DNA from: a virus
IMG/VR virus record: IMGVR_UViG_3300021962_000066
Span: 1-64,000 of that record
Reading direction: 5' to 3' (one strand)
DNA length: 64,000 bases
The translations under genes and the position numbers were made by a program. The notes beneath the pieces were generated by a model, which was not told the DNA's origin, searched no databases, and saw nothing but the letters and a program-made list of their open reading frames with translations. Positions 6,647-13,412 of this stretch are shown here, in pieces; positions within the stretch are counted from its first letter, which is position 1; each line of letters opens with the position of its first letter.

Positions 6647-6751
6647 ATGAAATTGAAACACAAACTCAAACTCAAAAACAAAACTAAAAAAGCAATTCGT
6701 AAGCTTAGAAGCTGTCTCGACGCGCTAATTAAGACAGCAGTTAAGCGATAG
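6647..6751 (+). CDS. 34-aa highly basic peptide
   Basis: ATG at 6647 opens a 34-residue frame that is about 40% Lys/Arg, with alternating KLKHKLKLKNKTKK followed by an amphipathic helix. The start context CTGGTATATGAAA matches that of the gene at 2376. Strong bias and the repeated start context argue for a real small gene, possibly RNA- or DNA-binding. Confidence 0.45.
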   Translation: MKLKHKLKLKNKTKKAIRKLRSCLDALIKTAVKR

Positions 6752-6801
6752 CTCACTGATAAGAGAGTAAAATATTAACCGGTGTAAAAACCAAATTACC
6801 A

Positions 6802-6885
6802 ATGACCACTGCAATTATCATTATCGGGATAGCCACGTGCGTAGGAGTTATCGTACTATGCCTCTGCGCGGTAGCAAAGGACTAA
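6802..6885 (+). CDS. 27-aa single-pass membrane peptide
   Basis: The frame at 6802 encodes 27 residues, almost all one hydrophobic helix (MTTAIIIIGIATCVGVIVLC and a short LCAVAKD tail). Small phage membrane peptides of this type can alter host membranes or anchor other proteins. No Shine-Dalgarno sequence is seen, so support rests on its composition. Confidence 0.4.
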   Translation: MTTAIIIIGIATCVGVIVLCLCAVAKD

Positions 6886-6928
6886 CATAGATACGTTGAT
6901 TATTACTCATATCAATATATATACTAAC

Positions 6929-7129
6929 ATGAGCAAACATTATCAGGACATTGAAAAGCAATTGATTGAGCAATTCGGATTGCAGCAGGTTAATCTCTGG
7001 TTGAGTCAGCTTGAGAATACCCACGGTGAGAATGGAATAGCCTCTTATAAGAGCGGTGACTTCAAACTACTCAAAGAGGTAATAGGAGATATTAAGCCGT
7101 CTAAATCCATCGAACTACTTCTAAGTTGA
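6929..7129 (+). CDS. Hypothetical early protein (66 aa)
   Basis: The frame is open from a TTG at 6896, but that stretch overlaps a promoter-like TTGATT...TATACT, so the ATG at 6929 (MSKHYQDIEK) is preferred. The 66-residue product is helical and charged. Not recognised. Confidence 0.55.
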   Translation: MSKHYQDIEKQLIEQFGLQQVNLWLSQLENTHGENGIASYKSGDFKLLKEVIGDIKPSKSIELLLS

Positions 7130-7179
7130 TTTAATTGTAAGTTAATATAAGCTATATGTGAAAGGAGATATACACACAT

Positions 7180-7395
7180 ATGCCAATACACAATAAATCA
7201 GGCTATGAAATCAGGCTCGAGCTGTTACAAATGGCGATGGGATTGGTCAACGACCAGTACCATACCACATTAGATAATCAGAGAATGCATGCTGAGAAAA
7301 CCGGACTAACGGTTTTCGAAGTACCTTCTGATGATCGGGTGGCTAACGCTATAACGATTGCAACAGAGCTATATGGTTTCGTAGGCACGAAGTAA
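7180..7395 (+). CDS. Small phage protein with strong ribosome-binding site (71 aa)
   Basis: Preceded by AAAGGAGATATACACACATATG, an excellent Shine-Dalgarno sequence that is rare in this early region. The 71-residue product (starts MPIHNKSGYEIRLELLQMA) is helical; similar short proteins are familiar from T4-like phages, function unknown. A terminator follows at 7426. Confidence 0.7.
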   Translation: MPIHNKSGYEIRLELLQMAMGLVNDQYHTTLDNQRMHAEKTGLTVFEVPSDDRVANAITIATELYGFVGTK

Positions 7396-7425
7396 AAACG
7401 CCTCTTACTAGTTAATTAAATTCAT

Positions 7426-7458
7426 GGAGCCTAGGTTTATTTCTAGGCTCCTTTCTTT
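7426..7458 (+). terminator. Intrinsic terminator
   Basis: GGAGCCTAG (7426-7434), 8-nt loop, CTAGGCTCC (7443-7451) followed by TTTCTTTT. Confidence 0.8.
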
Positions 7459-7479
7459 TATATAGTCGAACGGTTAATT

Positions 7480-7579
7480 TCCCTACCGAATTCTATTGAT
7501 TGTTCCTTCTCGATATATTATTATAAATAAAGAATTAAGAATGAATCTTAATTAAGAAACAAAAGAAAGAAAAAACAAA
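7480..7579 (+). promoter_or_regulatory. Shared promoter-leader module, copy 1
   Basis: Contains GAATTCTATTGATTGTTCC, promoter TTGATT (7496-7501), 17 bp, TATTAT (7519-7524), an overlapping T4-type TATAAATA (7522-7529), a hairpin ATTAAGA/TCTTAAT (7534-7552) and an A-rich run AAAGAAAGAAAAAACAAA before the ATG. The whole block is repeated before four other genes. Confidence 0.8.
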
Positions 7580-7834
7580 ATGAAAATTAAATATAATATT
7601 ATTAGAAATGAAATGGAAGGGCCTAATATTAATGATGTAGGAGAGTTCAAGGTGAGTAAGTGGGAAAGGTATGAGTTGACTGATAAGTTTAATGAAAAAC
7701 TTGGTGAAGAGTATTTATTTAGGGCTAAAAGTGAGAGTGAGTTTAGGAAGCACTATAAGGTAATTACAAAAGATGATTGGATGGTGATGATAGATATGGA
7801 TCACTATGAGGTCATCAACTTTGTAAAAGCTTAA
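7580..7834 (+). CDS. Hypothetical protein under the shared leader (84 aa)
   Basis: Unrecognised acidic alpha/beta protein of 84 residues. Its coding strand is notably poor in cytosine, as in the other genes that carry this leader, which suggests the group has a common origin. Ends in its own terminator (7851-7881). Confidence 0.65.
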   Translation: MKIKYNIIRNEMEGPNINDVGEFKVSKWERYELTDKFNEKLGEEYLFRAKSESEFRKHYKVITKDDWMVMIDMDHYEVINFVKA

Positions 7835-7850
7835 TGTAAGTCGGAAGGAA

Positions 7851-7881
7851 TTCCATCTGGTAATTCAGATGGAACTTTTTT
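7851..7881 (+). terminator. Intrinsic terminator
   Basis: TTCCATCTG, loop GTAATT, CAGATGGAA, then CTTTTTT. Nearly identical to the terminator at 8839. Confidence 0.85.
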
Positions 7882-7904
7882 AATTATAATTTCCCTAAGA
7901 TAAT

Positions 7905-8004
7905 CCCGACCGAATTCTATTGATTGTTCCTTCTCGATATATTATTATAAATAAAGAATTAAGAATGAATCTTAATTAAGAAACAAAAGAAAGAAAAAAC
8001 AAAA
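7905..8004 (+). promoter_or_regulatory. Shared promoter-leader module, copy 2
   Basis: Nearly identical to copy 1 from CCGAATTCTATTGATTG to the A-rich run, including the overlapping TATAAATA and the small hairpin. Confidence 0.8.
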
Positions 8005-8163
8005 ATGAAAATCGTAATAGAGGTGAATGATGAATGGCTCAATAAGCAAGTAGAGAAACAAGAGAGACCGCTTAAAGTGATTAAGGATGATGTAAAGAAC
8101 TTCTTTACTGATTATGCAAAGAATCCAGATCTGCTTATTGACCGAGGAGTGTTCAACTACTAA
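8005..8163 (+). CDS. 52-aa protein under the shared leader
   Basis: The ATG at 8005 directly follows leader copy 2 and opens a 52-residue frame (starts MKIVIEVNDEWLNKQVEKQE). The gene start is at exactly the same place relative to the leader as in the other copies, which supports it being real. Charged, helical, not recognised. Confidence 0.65.
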   Translation: MKIVIEVNDEWLNKQVEKQERPLKVIKDDVKNFFTDYAKNPDLLIDRGVFNY

Positions 8164-8214
8164 GCACCTTACCTGGCACGCAATACTGAATGATTAGCAG
8201 AGGGAAAGCTTTAA

Positions 8215-8314
8215 TTTCCCGACCGAATTCTATTGATTGTTCCCTTTGGATATATTATTATATATATTATTAAGAATGAATCTTAATAAAGAAATAAAAG
8301 AAAGAAAAAACAAA
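8215..8314 (+). promoter_or_regulatory. Shared promoter-leader module, copy 3
   Basis: Same order of elements as copy 1 (GAATTCTATTGATTG, 17-bp spaced promoter, hairpin ATTAAGA/TCTTAAT, A-rich run), but TATAAATA is replaced by TATATATA. Confidence 0.75.
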
Positions 8315-8605
8315 ATGAACAAATACAAGAAAGTGACAGTGTATACGGAATACGCAGAGAATTCCATTCAGGACATTAAAGTGTTTAGGTTGGGGCTCCT
8401 CCTTACGGGACCGAACGAGATTACGGCAAAGGACATGGACTGCGGAACAGGAATCACGATGATGATCCCCGAGGGTGATAAATGGTATGACAAAGTGGAC
8501 TCACAACAGGTAAAGGGAGGATGGGATGCAGAGGCATTCGCAGAATGGGACACATTGTGCAGCAATATTGGCAACTCAAAGGACTTTATGGTAGGACAAA
8601 TGTAA
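8315..8605 (+). CDS. Hypothetical protein under the shared leader (96 aa)
   Basis: An upstream in-frame start exists but lies inside the leader, so the ATG at 8315 is used. The 96-residue product is acidic (MNKYKKVTVYTEYAENS at the start; GGWDAEAFAEWD near the end) and unrecognised. The 64-aa gene follows 24 bp later in the same unit. Confidence 0.65.
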   Translation: MNKYKKVTVYTEYAENSIQDIKVFRLGLLLTGPNEITAKDMDCGTGITMMIPEGDKWYDKVDSQQVKGGWDAEAFAEWDTLCSNIGNSKDFMVGQM

Positions 8606-8629
8606 GGTAACTAATAAGGAAACAACAAA

Positions 8630-8824
8630 ATGAATAATAATAAAATTAAGATGGGTGTGGTAGAGGTTGATGGTATTAAGATTGGAGATAATGTGGGAGA
8701 TGGAAGGGTGGTAGGGTTTAGAGAAGTAAATGGAGTGTGGAAGGTAGATATGGTGGAGTGTGGTGATGAGGGCTGGACTTTTGATATTGAAGAGGTAACT
8801 AATATTGGAGATGTAACTATATAA
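8630..8824 (+). CDS. Small Gly/Val/Asp-rich protein, extremely C-poor gene (64 aa)
   Basis: The 64-residue protein is rich in Gly, Val, Asp and Glu and looks like a small beta-barrel (alternating V/G/D strands). The coding strand has very few cytosines (about four in 195 nt), an extreme strand bias. Terminator at 8839. Confidence 0.65.
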   Translation: MNNNKIKMGVVEVDGIKIGDNVGDGRVVGFREVNGVWKVDMVECGDEGWTFDIEEVTNIGDVTI

Positions 8825-8838
8825 GATTAATAGAGGGA

Positions 8839-8870
8839 GCTCCATCTGGTAATTCAGATGGAGCTTTTTT
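8839..8870 (+). terminator. Intrinsic terminator
   Basis: GCTCCATCTG (8839-8848), loop GTAATT, CAGATGGAGC (8855-8864), T6. A twin of the terminator at 7851. Confidence 0.9.
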
Positions 8871-8961
8871 ATTAGGCACATCGGCGTAGGAGTGCAGAAG
8901 GAAAGCTGATCACCGTATACAAGAGACTTATTGAAACAAACTCAAACATTTAAAATAGTTG

Positions 8962-8990
8962 TTGCACTTCTAAGATAAACGAGCTATTAT
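8962..8990 (+). promoter_or_regulatory. Early sigma70-like promoter
   Basis: TTGCAC, 17 bp, TATTAT; the ATG at 9008 follows after a short AT-rich leader without Shine-Dalgarno sequence. Confidence 0.7.
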
Positions 8991-9007
8991 CTTAATATTA
9001 ATTAAAT

Positions 9008-9355
9008 ATGAATATAAAAATTCTTCACACCCTTCCGTTAATAGTTGTTATAGTTTGTTTATATATTGTTTTTACTGTAGAGCAAAAAATAAATATAGAC
9101 CAGTCTAATCAAACTGATACAAAAAATCAGAAAGAGTTTAATACCTCGCCAGATGTTACCAAAAAAACATATGAAGTTATTTGGTATACCGATGCAGCTC
9201 CTACCCTCTTTAAGACAGATAAGCTCAGGACAGCTTTAGACTATATCATAACTTATCGTAAGTATCACGAAATGTATCTTAAGATTACAGACGACGAAGC
9301 AAGTTGGACATTGTATGTACCCACGAACGAGGTTGGCCAGCTAGGCTTTGACTGA
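9008..9355 (+). CDS. Membrane-anchored early protein (115 aa)
   Basis: Residues 8-24 form a hydrophobic helix (LPLIVVIVCLYIVF) after a short N-terminus; the rest is a polar linker (30-50) and a soluble domain (55-115). This is a signal anchor or uncleaved signal, placing the domain at the inner membrane, probably outside the cytoplasm. The soluble part is unrecognised. Own promoter; a long hairpin follows. Confidence 0.7.
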   Translation: MNIKILHTLPLIVVIVCLYIVFTVEQKINIDQSNQTDTKNQKEFNTSPDVTKKTYEVIWYTDAAPTLFKTDKLRTALDYIITYRKYHEMYLKITDDEASWTLYVPTNEVGQLGFD

Positions 9356-9367
9356 CTGTAGACTAGT

Positions 9368-9447
9368 AACCCTTTGCAGGGGATGTCTTATATAGGTTTA
9401 TTCTTTTACCCTATTTAAGACTCCTGCAAAGGGTTCCACTTTTCTTT
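9368..9447 (+). terminator. Long two-part hairpin between convergent units
   Basis: AACCCTTTGCAGG (9368-9380) pairs perfectly with CCTGCAAAGGGTT (9423-9435), and inside it GTCTTATATAGG pairs with CCTATTTAAGAC (9410-9421) with one mismatch. A T-rich tail follows on the + strand. It separates the rightward gene at 9008 from the leftward genes. Confidence 0.75.
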
Positions 9448-9514
9448 TAAGCAACCGGCTCGACTGTCTGACAGCTTTGACCCTAAACCCTACTGAGGGC
9501 TGCTTCGTATAGGT

Positions 9515-9706
9515 TTAATCTTCCCAGTACGGCTCGTCTAGCTCGCGATAGTCGCCTTCAGGTTGTCCGATTCCGCAGTTGTCTCTAAACTTGCTGCAGC
9601 AATCCAGGCACAGTCTCCCGGCGTATACTCCAAACGAGTACCGCACATCTACGTTCTTCGTTGAGCCGCACGAAGTGCAGTCATCTTGTTCGTTATCAAT
9701 TTTCAT
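9515..9706 (-). CDS. Small zinc-ribbon protein (63 aa)
   Basis: Two paired-cysteine knuckles, CTSC (residues 10-13) and CLDCC (33-37), about 20 residues apart, fit a small zinc ribbon; the rest is acidic. Such small phage proteins often bind nucleic acid or host polymerase, but no family is recognised. Second gene of the leftward unit that starts at the leader copy near 9.93-10.01 kb. Confidence 0.7.
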   Translation of the reverse strand: MKIDNEQDDCTSCGSTKNVDVRYSFGVYAGRLCLDCCSKFRDNCGIGQPEGDYRELDEPYWED

Positions 9707-9728
9707 TTTGTCTTCCTTTTTATTTAAC

Positions 9729-9926
9729 TCACTCTTTAATCTTAATTAACTTCCTACCGCCACTTAATAAAACTTCCTCTTTAATATTATATACCCAGTC
9801 ACTGCCGTGCACCTCACCCACTATGCCTTTTAGTTTTATAGACTTAATCGGGTATCCATCTCCTCCATAGAAGCCTTCGCACTTAAACTTTCCCTTCACT
9901 ATTAGCCATCCATTTTTTATTTTCAT
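9729..9926 (-). CDS. Hypothetical protein under the shared leader (65 aa)
   Basis: A longer frame reaches into the leader, but the ATG at 9926 sits exactly where the other leader copies start their genes, giving a 65-residue basic, Gly- and Lys-rich beta protein (MKIKNGWLIVKGKFK). The coding strand is again poor in C. Likely a member of the same small-protein set as 8630. Confidence 0.65.
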   Translation of the reverse strand: MKIKNGWLIVKGKFKCEGFYGGDGYPIKSIKLKGIVGEVHGSDWVYNIKEEVLLSGGRKLIKIKE

Positions 9927-10015
9927 TTTGTTTTTTCTTTCTTTTATTTCTTTATTAAGATTCATTCTTAATAATATATATAATAATATATTGAGAGGGA
10001 ACAGTCAAGAGAATT
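9927..10015 (-). promoter_or_regulatory. Shared promoter-leader module, copy 4 (leftward)
   Basis: Read on the - strand: GAATTCTCTTGACTGTTCC, promoter TTGACT, 17 bp, TATTAT, the hairpin ATTAAGA/TCTTAAT and the A-rich run. A further common segment upstream (ATCAAATGTCAATATA on + near 10,070) is also found beside copy 5. Confidence 0.75.
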
Positions 10016-10102
10016 CCATAAGGATATTAAGAGGGATTACAATATTTAATTTAATTCCTTATGTGGTGCAGATCAAATGTCAATATAAAAAACAAAATAA
10101 AA

Positions 10103-10128
10103 TACCCAGCTCGTTTCCAAGCTGGGTA
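10103..10128 (-). terminator. Terminator of the 117-aa gene
   Basis: TACCCAGCT/AGCTGGGTA with 8-nt loop; on the - strand it is followed by TTTTATTTTG. Confidence 0.7.
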
Positions 10129-10145
10129 CCTTATTATTATTATTA

Positions 10146-10499
10146 TTAAAGTCTAATAATAATATCCATTTCGGGGACCCCATATGTAGCATTATATGTT
10201 ACATATAAGTAATCAACTTCCTCATCTTTTAATTTTTTCATTAACGGGCCCATATACGTTATGCCACTTCCATCTACCATCTCTTGTAGCAATCTCGTTC
10301 TCGCGGCTCTTATCTCTTCGCAGTCCATCTTCATATCCATCATCATTGTATTAATCAGTTCACTTAGCATCCCCCCTCCCTCGTGCTCTCCATTTTTCTC
10401 TAATATTACCTGATCCAATACCGAGTGCATTACCTCACTAAGATGTACCTTCTTAGTTGCCATATCGTAACCTAATTCTTTTCTTATTTCTTTTTTCAT
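10146..10499 (-). CDS. Hypothetical Met-rich helical protein (117 aa)
   Basis: 117 residues, mostly helical, with a methionine cluster (NTMMMDMKMD around residue 52). The N-terminus (MKKEIRKELGYDMATKKVHLSE) is basic. Unrecognised. Starts directly at leader copy 5 and ends in its own terminator. Confidence 0.65.
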   Translation of the reverse strand: MKKEIRKELGYDMATKKVHLSEVMHSVLDQVILEKNGEHEGGGMLSELINTMMMDMKMDCEEIRAARTRLLQEMVDGSGITYMGPLMKKLKDEEVDYLYVTYNATYGVPEMDIIIRL

Positions 10500-10590
10500 T
10501 TTGTTTTTTCTTTTTGTTTTCTTTATTAAGATTCATTCTTAATAATATATATAATAATATATTAAGAGGGAACAATCGAGAGAATTCGAG
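10500..10590 (-). promoter_or_regulatory. Shared promoter-leader module, copy 5 (leftward)
   Basis: On the - strand: GAATTCTCTCGATTGTTCC, TCGATT, 17 bp, TATTAT, the hairpin ATTAAGA/TCTTAAT and A-rich run. Upstream sequence to about 10,685 is also related to that beside copy 4, so a unit of some 160-180 bp was duplicated. Confidence 0.75.
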
Positions 10591-10930
10591 AGGGTTATCA
10601 AGAGGGAATGTCATAAGGGCTAACAGAATGAATAAACTTTTATTAATAGTTCCTTATAGGGTGCATATCAAATGTCAATATACTATAACGTCCTGCGGAA
10701 GGATATATAATTAATATTAAATTATAAAGGGGCATTCGAGAGTGAACTATTAATAAAAAGTTTTTTAATATATATATCCCTCTACGAATCTATGCCGATA
10801 TCCTCCTGCAGAGGGTAGTAGGGTCTAGAAACCAAGAGGGTTCCTAGAAAGCGCGTGGGATAGAGACCCTAAGTACGGAAATTTGTACTATATAGAAAGC
10901 CTTTTTTTTTGCGTAGAGAGCCCATGGCCA
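10591..10930. other. Gene-free stretch with hairpins
   Basis: No convincing gene. It contains several AGAGGG boxes, a GGGTCT/AGACCC arm pair (about 10,824-10,872) enclosing AACC/GGTT, and AGTAC/GTACT, then an eight-T run (10,902-10,909). Probably regulatory or a structured leader or terminator between the early region and the late genes. Confidence 0.4.
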
Positions 10931-11030
10931 AATTTTTTAGCGATTTTCCTGACAAAATGCTATAATGGCTTTCCCGTAAAAATTTTTTAGCGATTTTCCT
11001 GACAAAATGCTATAATGGCTTTCTTGTAAA
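10931..11030 (+). repeat. Two tandem 50-bp repeats, each with an extended -10 promoter
   Basis: Units 10,931-10,980 and 10,981-11,030 differ at only two bases. Each contains TGCTATAAT, a textbook extended -10 element, but no good -35 box. Upstream of the first late gene this would give duplicated promoters of middle or housekeeping type. Confidence 0.75.
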
Positions 11031-11055
11031 AAATTTTTTTTTAGTAATTTTTTTG

Positions 11056-11063
11056 TATAAATA
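11056..11063 (+). promoter_or_regulatory. T4-type late promoter
   Basis: TATAAATA ending 6 bp before the ATG at 11,070; the transcript would be practically leaderless. Confidence 0.75.
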
Positions 11064-11069
11064 CTATAT

Positions 11070-11855
11070 ATGCTGTCTTACGCCCGATTCTATCTTCAAT
11101 GTGAGGCTTATTCACGTCGCGGGTTTCTTAGCGCATTGACGAGGGGTATGATCGGGTTGAATGTAGCGGCATCTGCTCTCACCCTCCCGACCGCCATTCC
11201 AAGTACTAAGTGGGTAAAGAGTCTATGGGCAGGCTTAGACTTTGAATTTGATGAAGTCGTTCAAACTGGTATACCCGATCTTAGTAAACTGACTAAGATC
11301 GGCGACGGCACTTATATTGATCTCACACAATCTCATGCAGTTTTTTGGCCTATATACTCTCAGCCGGGTGCACCAATAGGGTCTATTTTAGCATCAACTC
11401 GAGGTGGTGAATGGACCGATGCCCACTCCCACCTTGCAGACCTATTACATCGTCAGACTAGCTTAGCATCATTCAATAGCCCCGAGTGGGTTAGGAGGGC
11501 TTTTAGTGCTGAAGGAGTACAGCGAGGAGGCGCCCGAAATACTTTGCGTGAGTTTAGAGCCTTACAACAGAATTACGTTGACATAACCGGTCTACCGGTT
11601 CCACCTGAAGCTCGTAAAATCATCGCGGTCGAGAGAAAGAAGATTATGCAGTTTGTGGCTGATGAGAGAAGTGCTCGTAACAAAAAGTCACAGGATAAAA
11701 AGCGACAGGATAAAAAGCGGACGGTCGGAGTGGGTCGTCTAGCTCTAAAGACTCCTGCTATGCTGAAACAACCGTATCGCTATGACCCTGATGTTTCAGA
11801 CGAACATCGAGAGGATGATATGGTCAGAGATATAGGTGAAGCGGTGAAACAGTGA
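11070..11855 (+). CDS. Late protein with twin-arginine-like N-terminus (261 aa)
   Basis: Begins MLSYARFYLQCEAY, similar to the short N-terminal peptides of neighbouring late proteins, then SRRGFLSALT and a hydrophobic stretch (residues 25-43), which matches the S-R-R-x-F-L Tat signal pattern. The remaining 210 residues are soluble, with a Lys/Arg/Gln-rich stretch near 205-220. Either an internal head protein with a membrane-interacting segment or, less likely, a Tat-exported protein. Not recognised otherwise. Expressed from a late promoter. Confidence 0.65.
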   Translation: MLSYARFYLQCEAYSRRGFLSALTRGMIGLNVAASALTLPTAIPSTKWVKSLWAGLDFEFDEVVQTGIPDLSKLTKIGDGTYIDLTQSHAVFWPIYSQPGAPIGSILASTRGGEWTDAHSHLADLLHRQTSLASFNSPEWVRRAFSAEGVQRGGARNTLREFRALQQNYVDITGLPVPPEARKIIAVERKKIMQFVADERSARNKKSQDKKRQDKKRTVGVGRLALKTPAMLKQPYRYDPDVSDEHREDDMVRDIGEAVKQ

Positions 11856-11908
11856 GGTACATCCTGGGCCGGAGTTTAAGACTGCTATAGCAAAAAAACT
11901 AGAATCTA

Positions 11909-11916
11909 TATAAATA
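11909..11916 (+). promoter_or_regulatory. T4-type late promoter
   Basis: TATAAATA, 17 bp before the ATG at 11,934. Confidence 0.8.
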
Positions 11917-11933
11917 CTTCTACAATAATCCCT

Positions 11934-12854
11934 ATGGATAATTTTAAGACGTTTTATTTAGAGGCGACCAGAGACAATCCGCTGTTAAAACCTATGATTA
12001 CTCCCCCGGACGGTAGTAAGGGGTTTTCATTATACCCTGGTAAGATTACTAATAGAAAGAAAGAGTTTGAGAGCCTGATTAAAACTTTTAAACATTTATC
12101 TAAATCGAGAGGGCGCGAGAATATTAATATAGCATCGTTTCCTTATCAATATGGTTTCGAAAGAGAATATATTAATCAACTCCAAAAACCGGTGACTATA
12201 TGGGTGTTTGAAAGAGCATCAAAAAAATTCAAGCTTAAAGAAGGTGCGAGTTTTATAAAAAACCACCCAGGCTCTAAGGTAATGATGCCTCATAAGCATT
12301 TTTGGAATTATATTCTAGATATAGACCAAATTAAATGGTACTCTTTAAATAATAATAATCAGCAGTCAAACTCCTTTTCGTTACTACGCAAATCAATTGA
12401 CATAATTGACTTAGACTATACTTCCATAATTGATCCAATAAAGTTTACTGAGATAAGTACGATGTGGGATGACTACCTGAGTACTGGTGGGGTAATGCTA
12501 GTTACATTACCTTATAATAGTCGGGGTAGTGATAAAATACCTAAACATATAAATTTCCTTAAGCGTGATTTATCAGCTGATCAGTATAAAAAAATGGTTG
12601 CGGATTTCGATATAAAAAATCTAAAATTATCGCAGAAGAACACTAGAAAACATTATAGCATATCGACCGACCTTGGTCTAGGCGGAACTAAAAATTTTCT
12701 CGCTAAAGCAGAAAATATGACGAATAATATTAATAAAATTATTGAAGACTATACCGGTGTTGAACCGATATATGCTAGTACCTATCGCGGCGCTAAAGGT
12801 ACTCCTCAGAGTACCCTGATGATCAGATTGGCGTACGTGAAGGAGGAAAATTGA
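11934..12854 (+). CDS. Late hypothetical protein, probable internal protein (306 aa)
   Basis: Begins MDNFKTFYLEATRD, like T4 internal-protein targeting peptides (short aromatic helix ending in x-L-E-A). The rest is alpha/beta with a basic middle; no recognised enzyme motif. Its 3' end overlaps the convergent gene 12,823-13,395 by 32 bp. Confidence 0.65.
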   Translation: MDNFKTFYLEATRDNPLLKPMITPPDGSKGFSLYPGKITNRKKEFESLIKTFKHLSKSRGRENINIASFPYQYGFEREYINQLQKPVTIWVFERASKKFKLKEGASFIKNHPGSKVMMPHKHFWNYILDIDQIKWYSLNNNNQQSNSFSLLRKSIDIIDLDYTSIIDPIKFTEISTMWDDYLSTGGVMLVTLPYNSRGSDKIPKHINFLKRDLSADQYKKMVADFDIKNLKLSQKNTRKHYSISTDLGLGGTKNFLAKAENMTNNINKIIEDYTGVEPIYASTYRGAKGTPQSTLMIRLAYVKEEN

Positions 12855-13395
12855 CTCTACTCAGAATATTCTTTAATGCAAAGACCAGGGCTGCGCCCAC
12901 TACACCTTTGAGTAGATCAGTTATGTTGTCTAGCCCTATACCGGACTTGGCGATATAACTAGTAATAGTATTAACTACAGGTACCATTAACACGGTGTAG
13001 CCTAATACATTAGACAGATCTACGCCTACACCTGCAGCATTCTTTACCAGGCGTCTTACCACCTTTATAAATGTCACACATCTCTTTAGATACTGAAATA
13101 ACTGTTTTTCCTTGACTAATGCTACCAGTTTTTTATAGTCAGGCTGCCGGGTCACATATGCAAGTGACGCTATTATTAATAGAATTACTTCAGTTTTATT
13201 GAGAGATGCATTAGAATTAGACAACAGTTCATTCACGGGTCTGATTAAGGCTGCAACTCCGGTACCGTATGTTGCGGTAAAGAAAGTGTTGATATTTAAA
13301 TCAGCATATATCTGTTTTATGAGCGAACTGTCGTTCTCCGACTGATTCTCCCTTACCAGTAGATACTGTTCAAATATGAGATGTTTATCGGACAT
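12823..13395 (-). CDS. Late membrane-interacting protein (190 aa)
   Basis: Begins MSDKHLIFEQYLLVREN, matching the LIWEAY-type N-terminal peptide. Contains about three hydrophobic segments (around residues 37-52, 68-80 and 125-145) and a basic segment (95-118). Probably an internal virion protein that interacts with membranes on injection; function unknown. Read from its own late promoter at 13,405. Confidence 0.65.
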   Translation of the reverse strand: MSDKHLIFEQYLLVRENQSENDSSLIKQIYADLNINTFFTATYGTGVAALIRPVNELLSNSNASLNKTEVILLIIASLAYVTRQPDYKKLVALVKEKQLFQYLKRCVTFIKVVRRLVKNAAGVGVDLSNVLGYTVLMVPVVNTITSYIAKSGIGLDNITDLLKGVVGAALVFALKNILSRVNFPPSRTPI

Positions 13396-13404
13396 GTACG
13401 TGTA

Positions 13405-13412
13405 TATTTATA
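13405..13412 (-). promoter_or_regulatory. T4-type late promoter
   Basis: TATAAATA on the - strand, 9 bp before the start at 13,395; it overlaps the end of the upstream gene. Confidence 0.75.

Noticed and set aside
7160-7182. AAGGAGATATACACACATATG looks like a cloning-vector ribosome-binding site
   Set aside because: It differs from the vector/T7 gene 10 sequence by an insertion, and the surrounding sequence is typical of this phage; judged a natural strong Shine-Dalgarno site.
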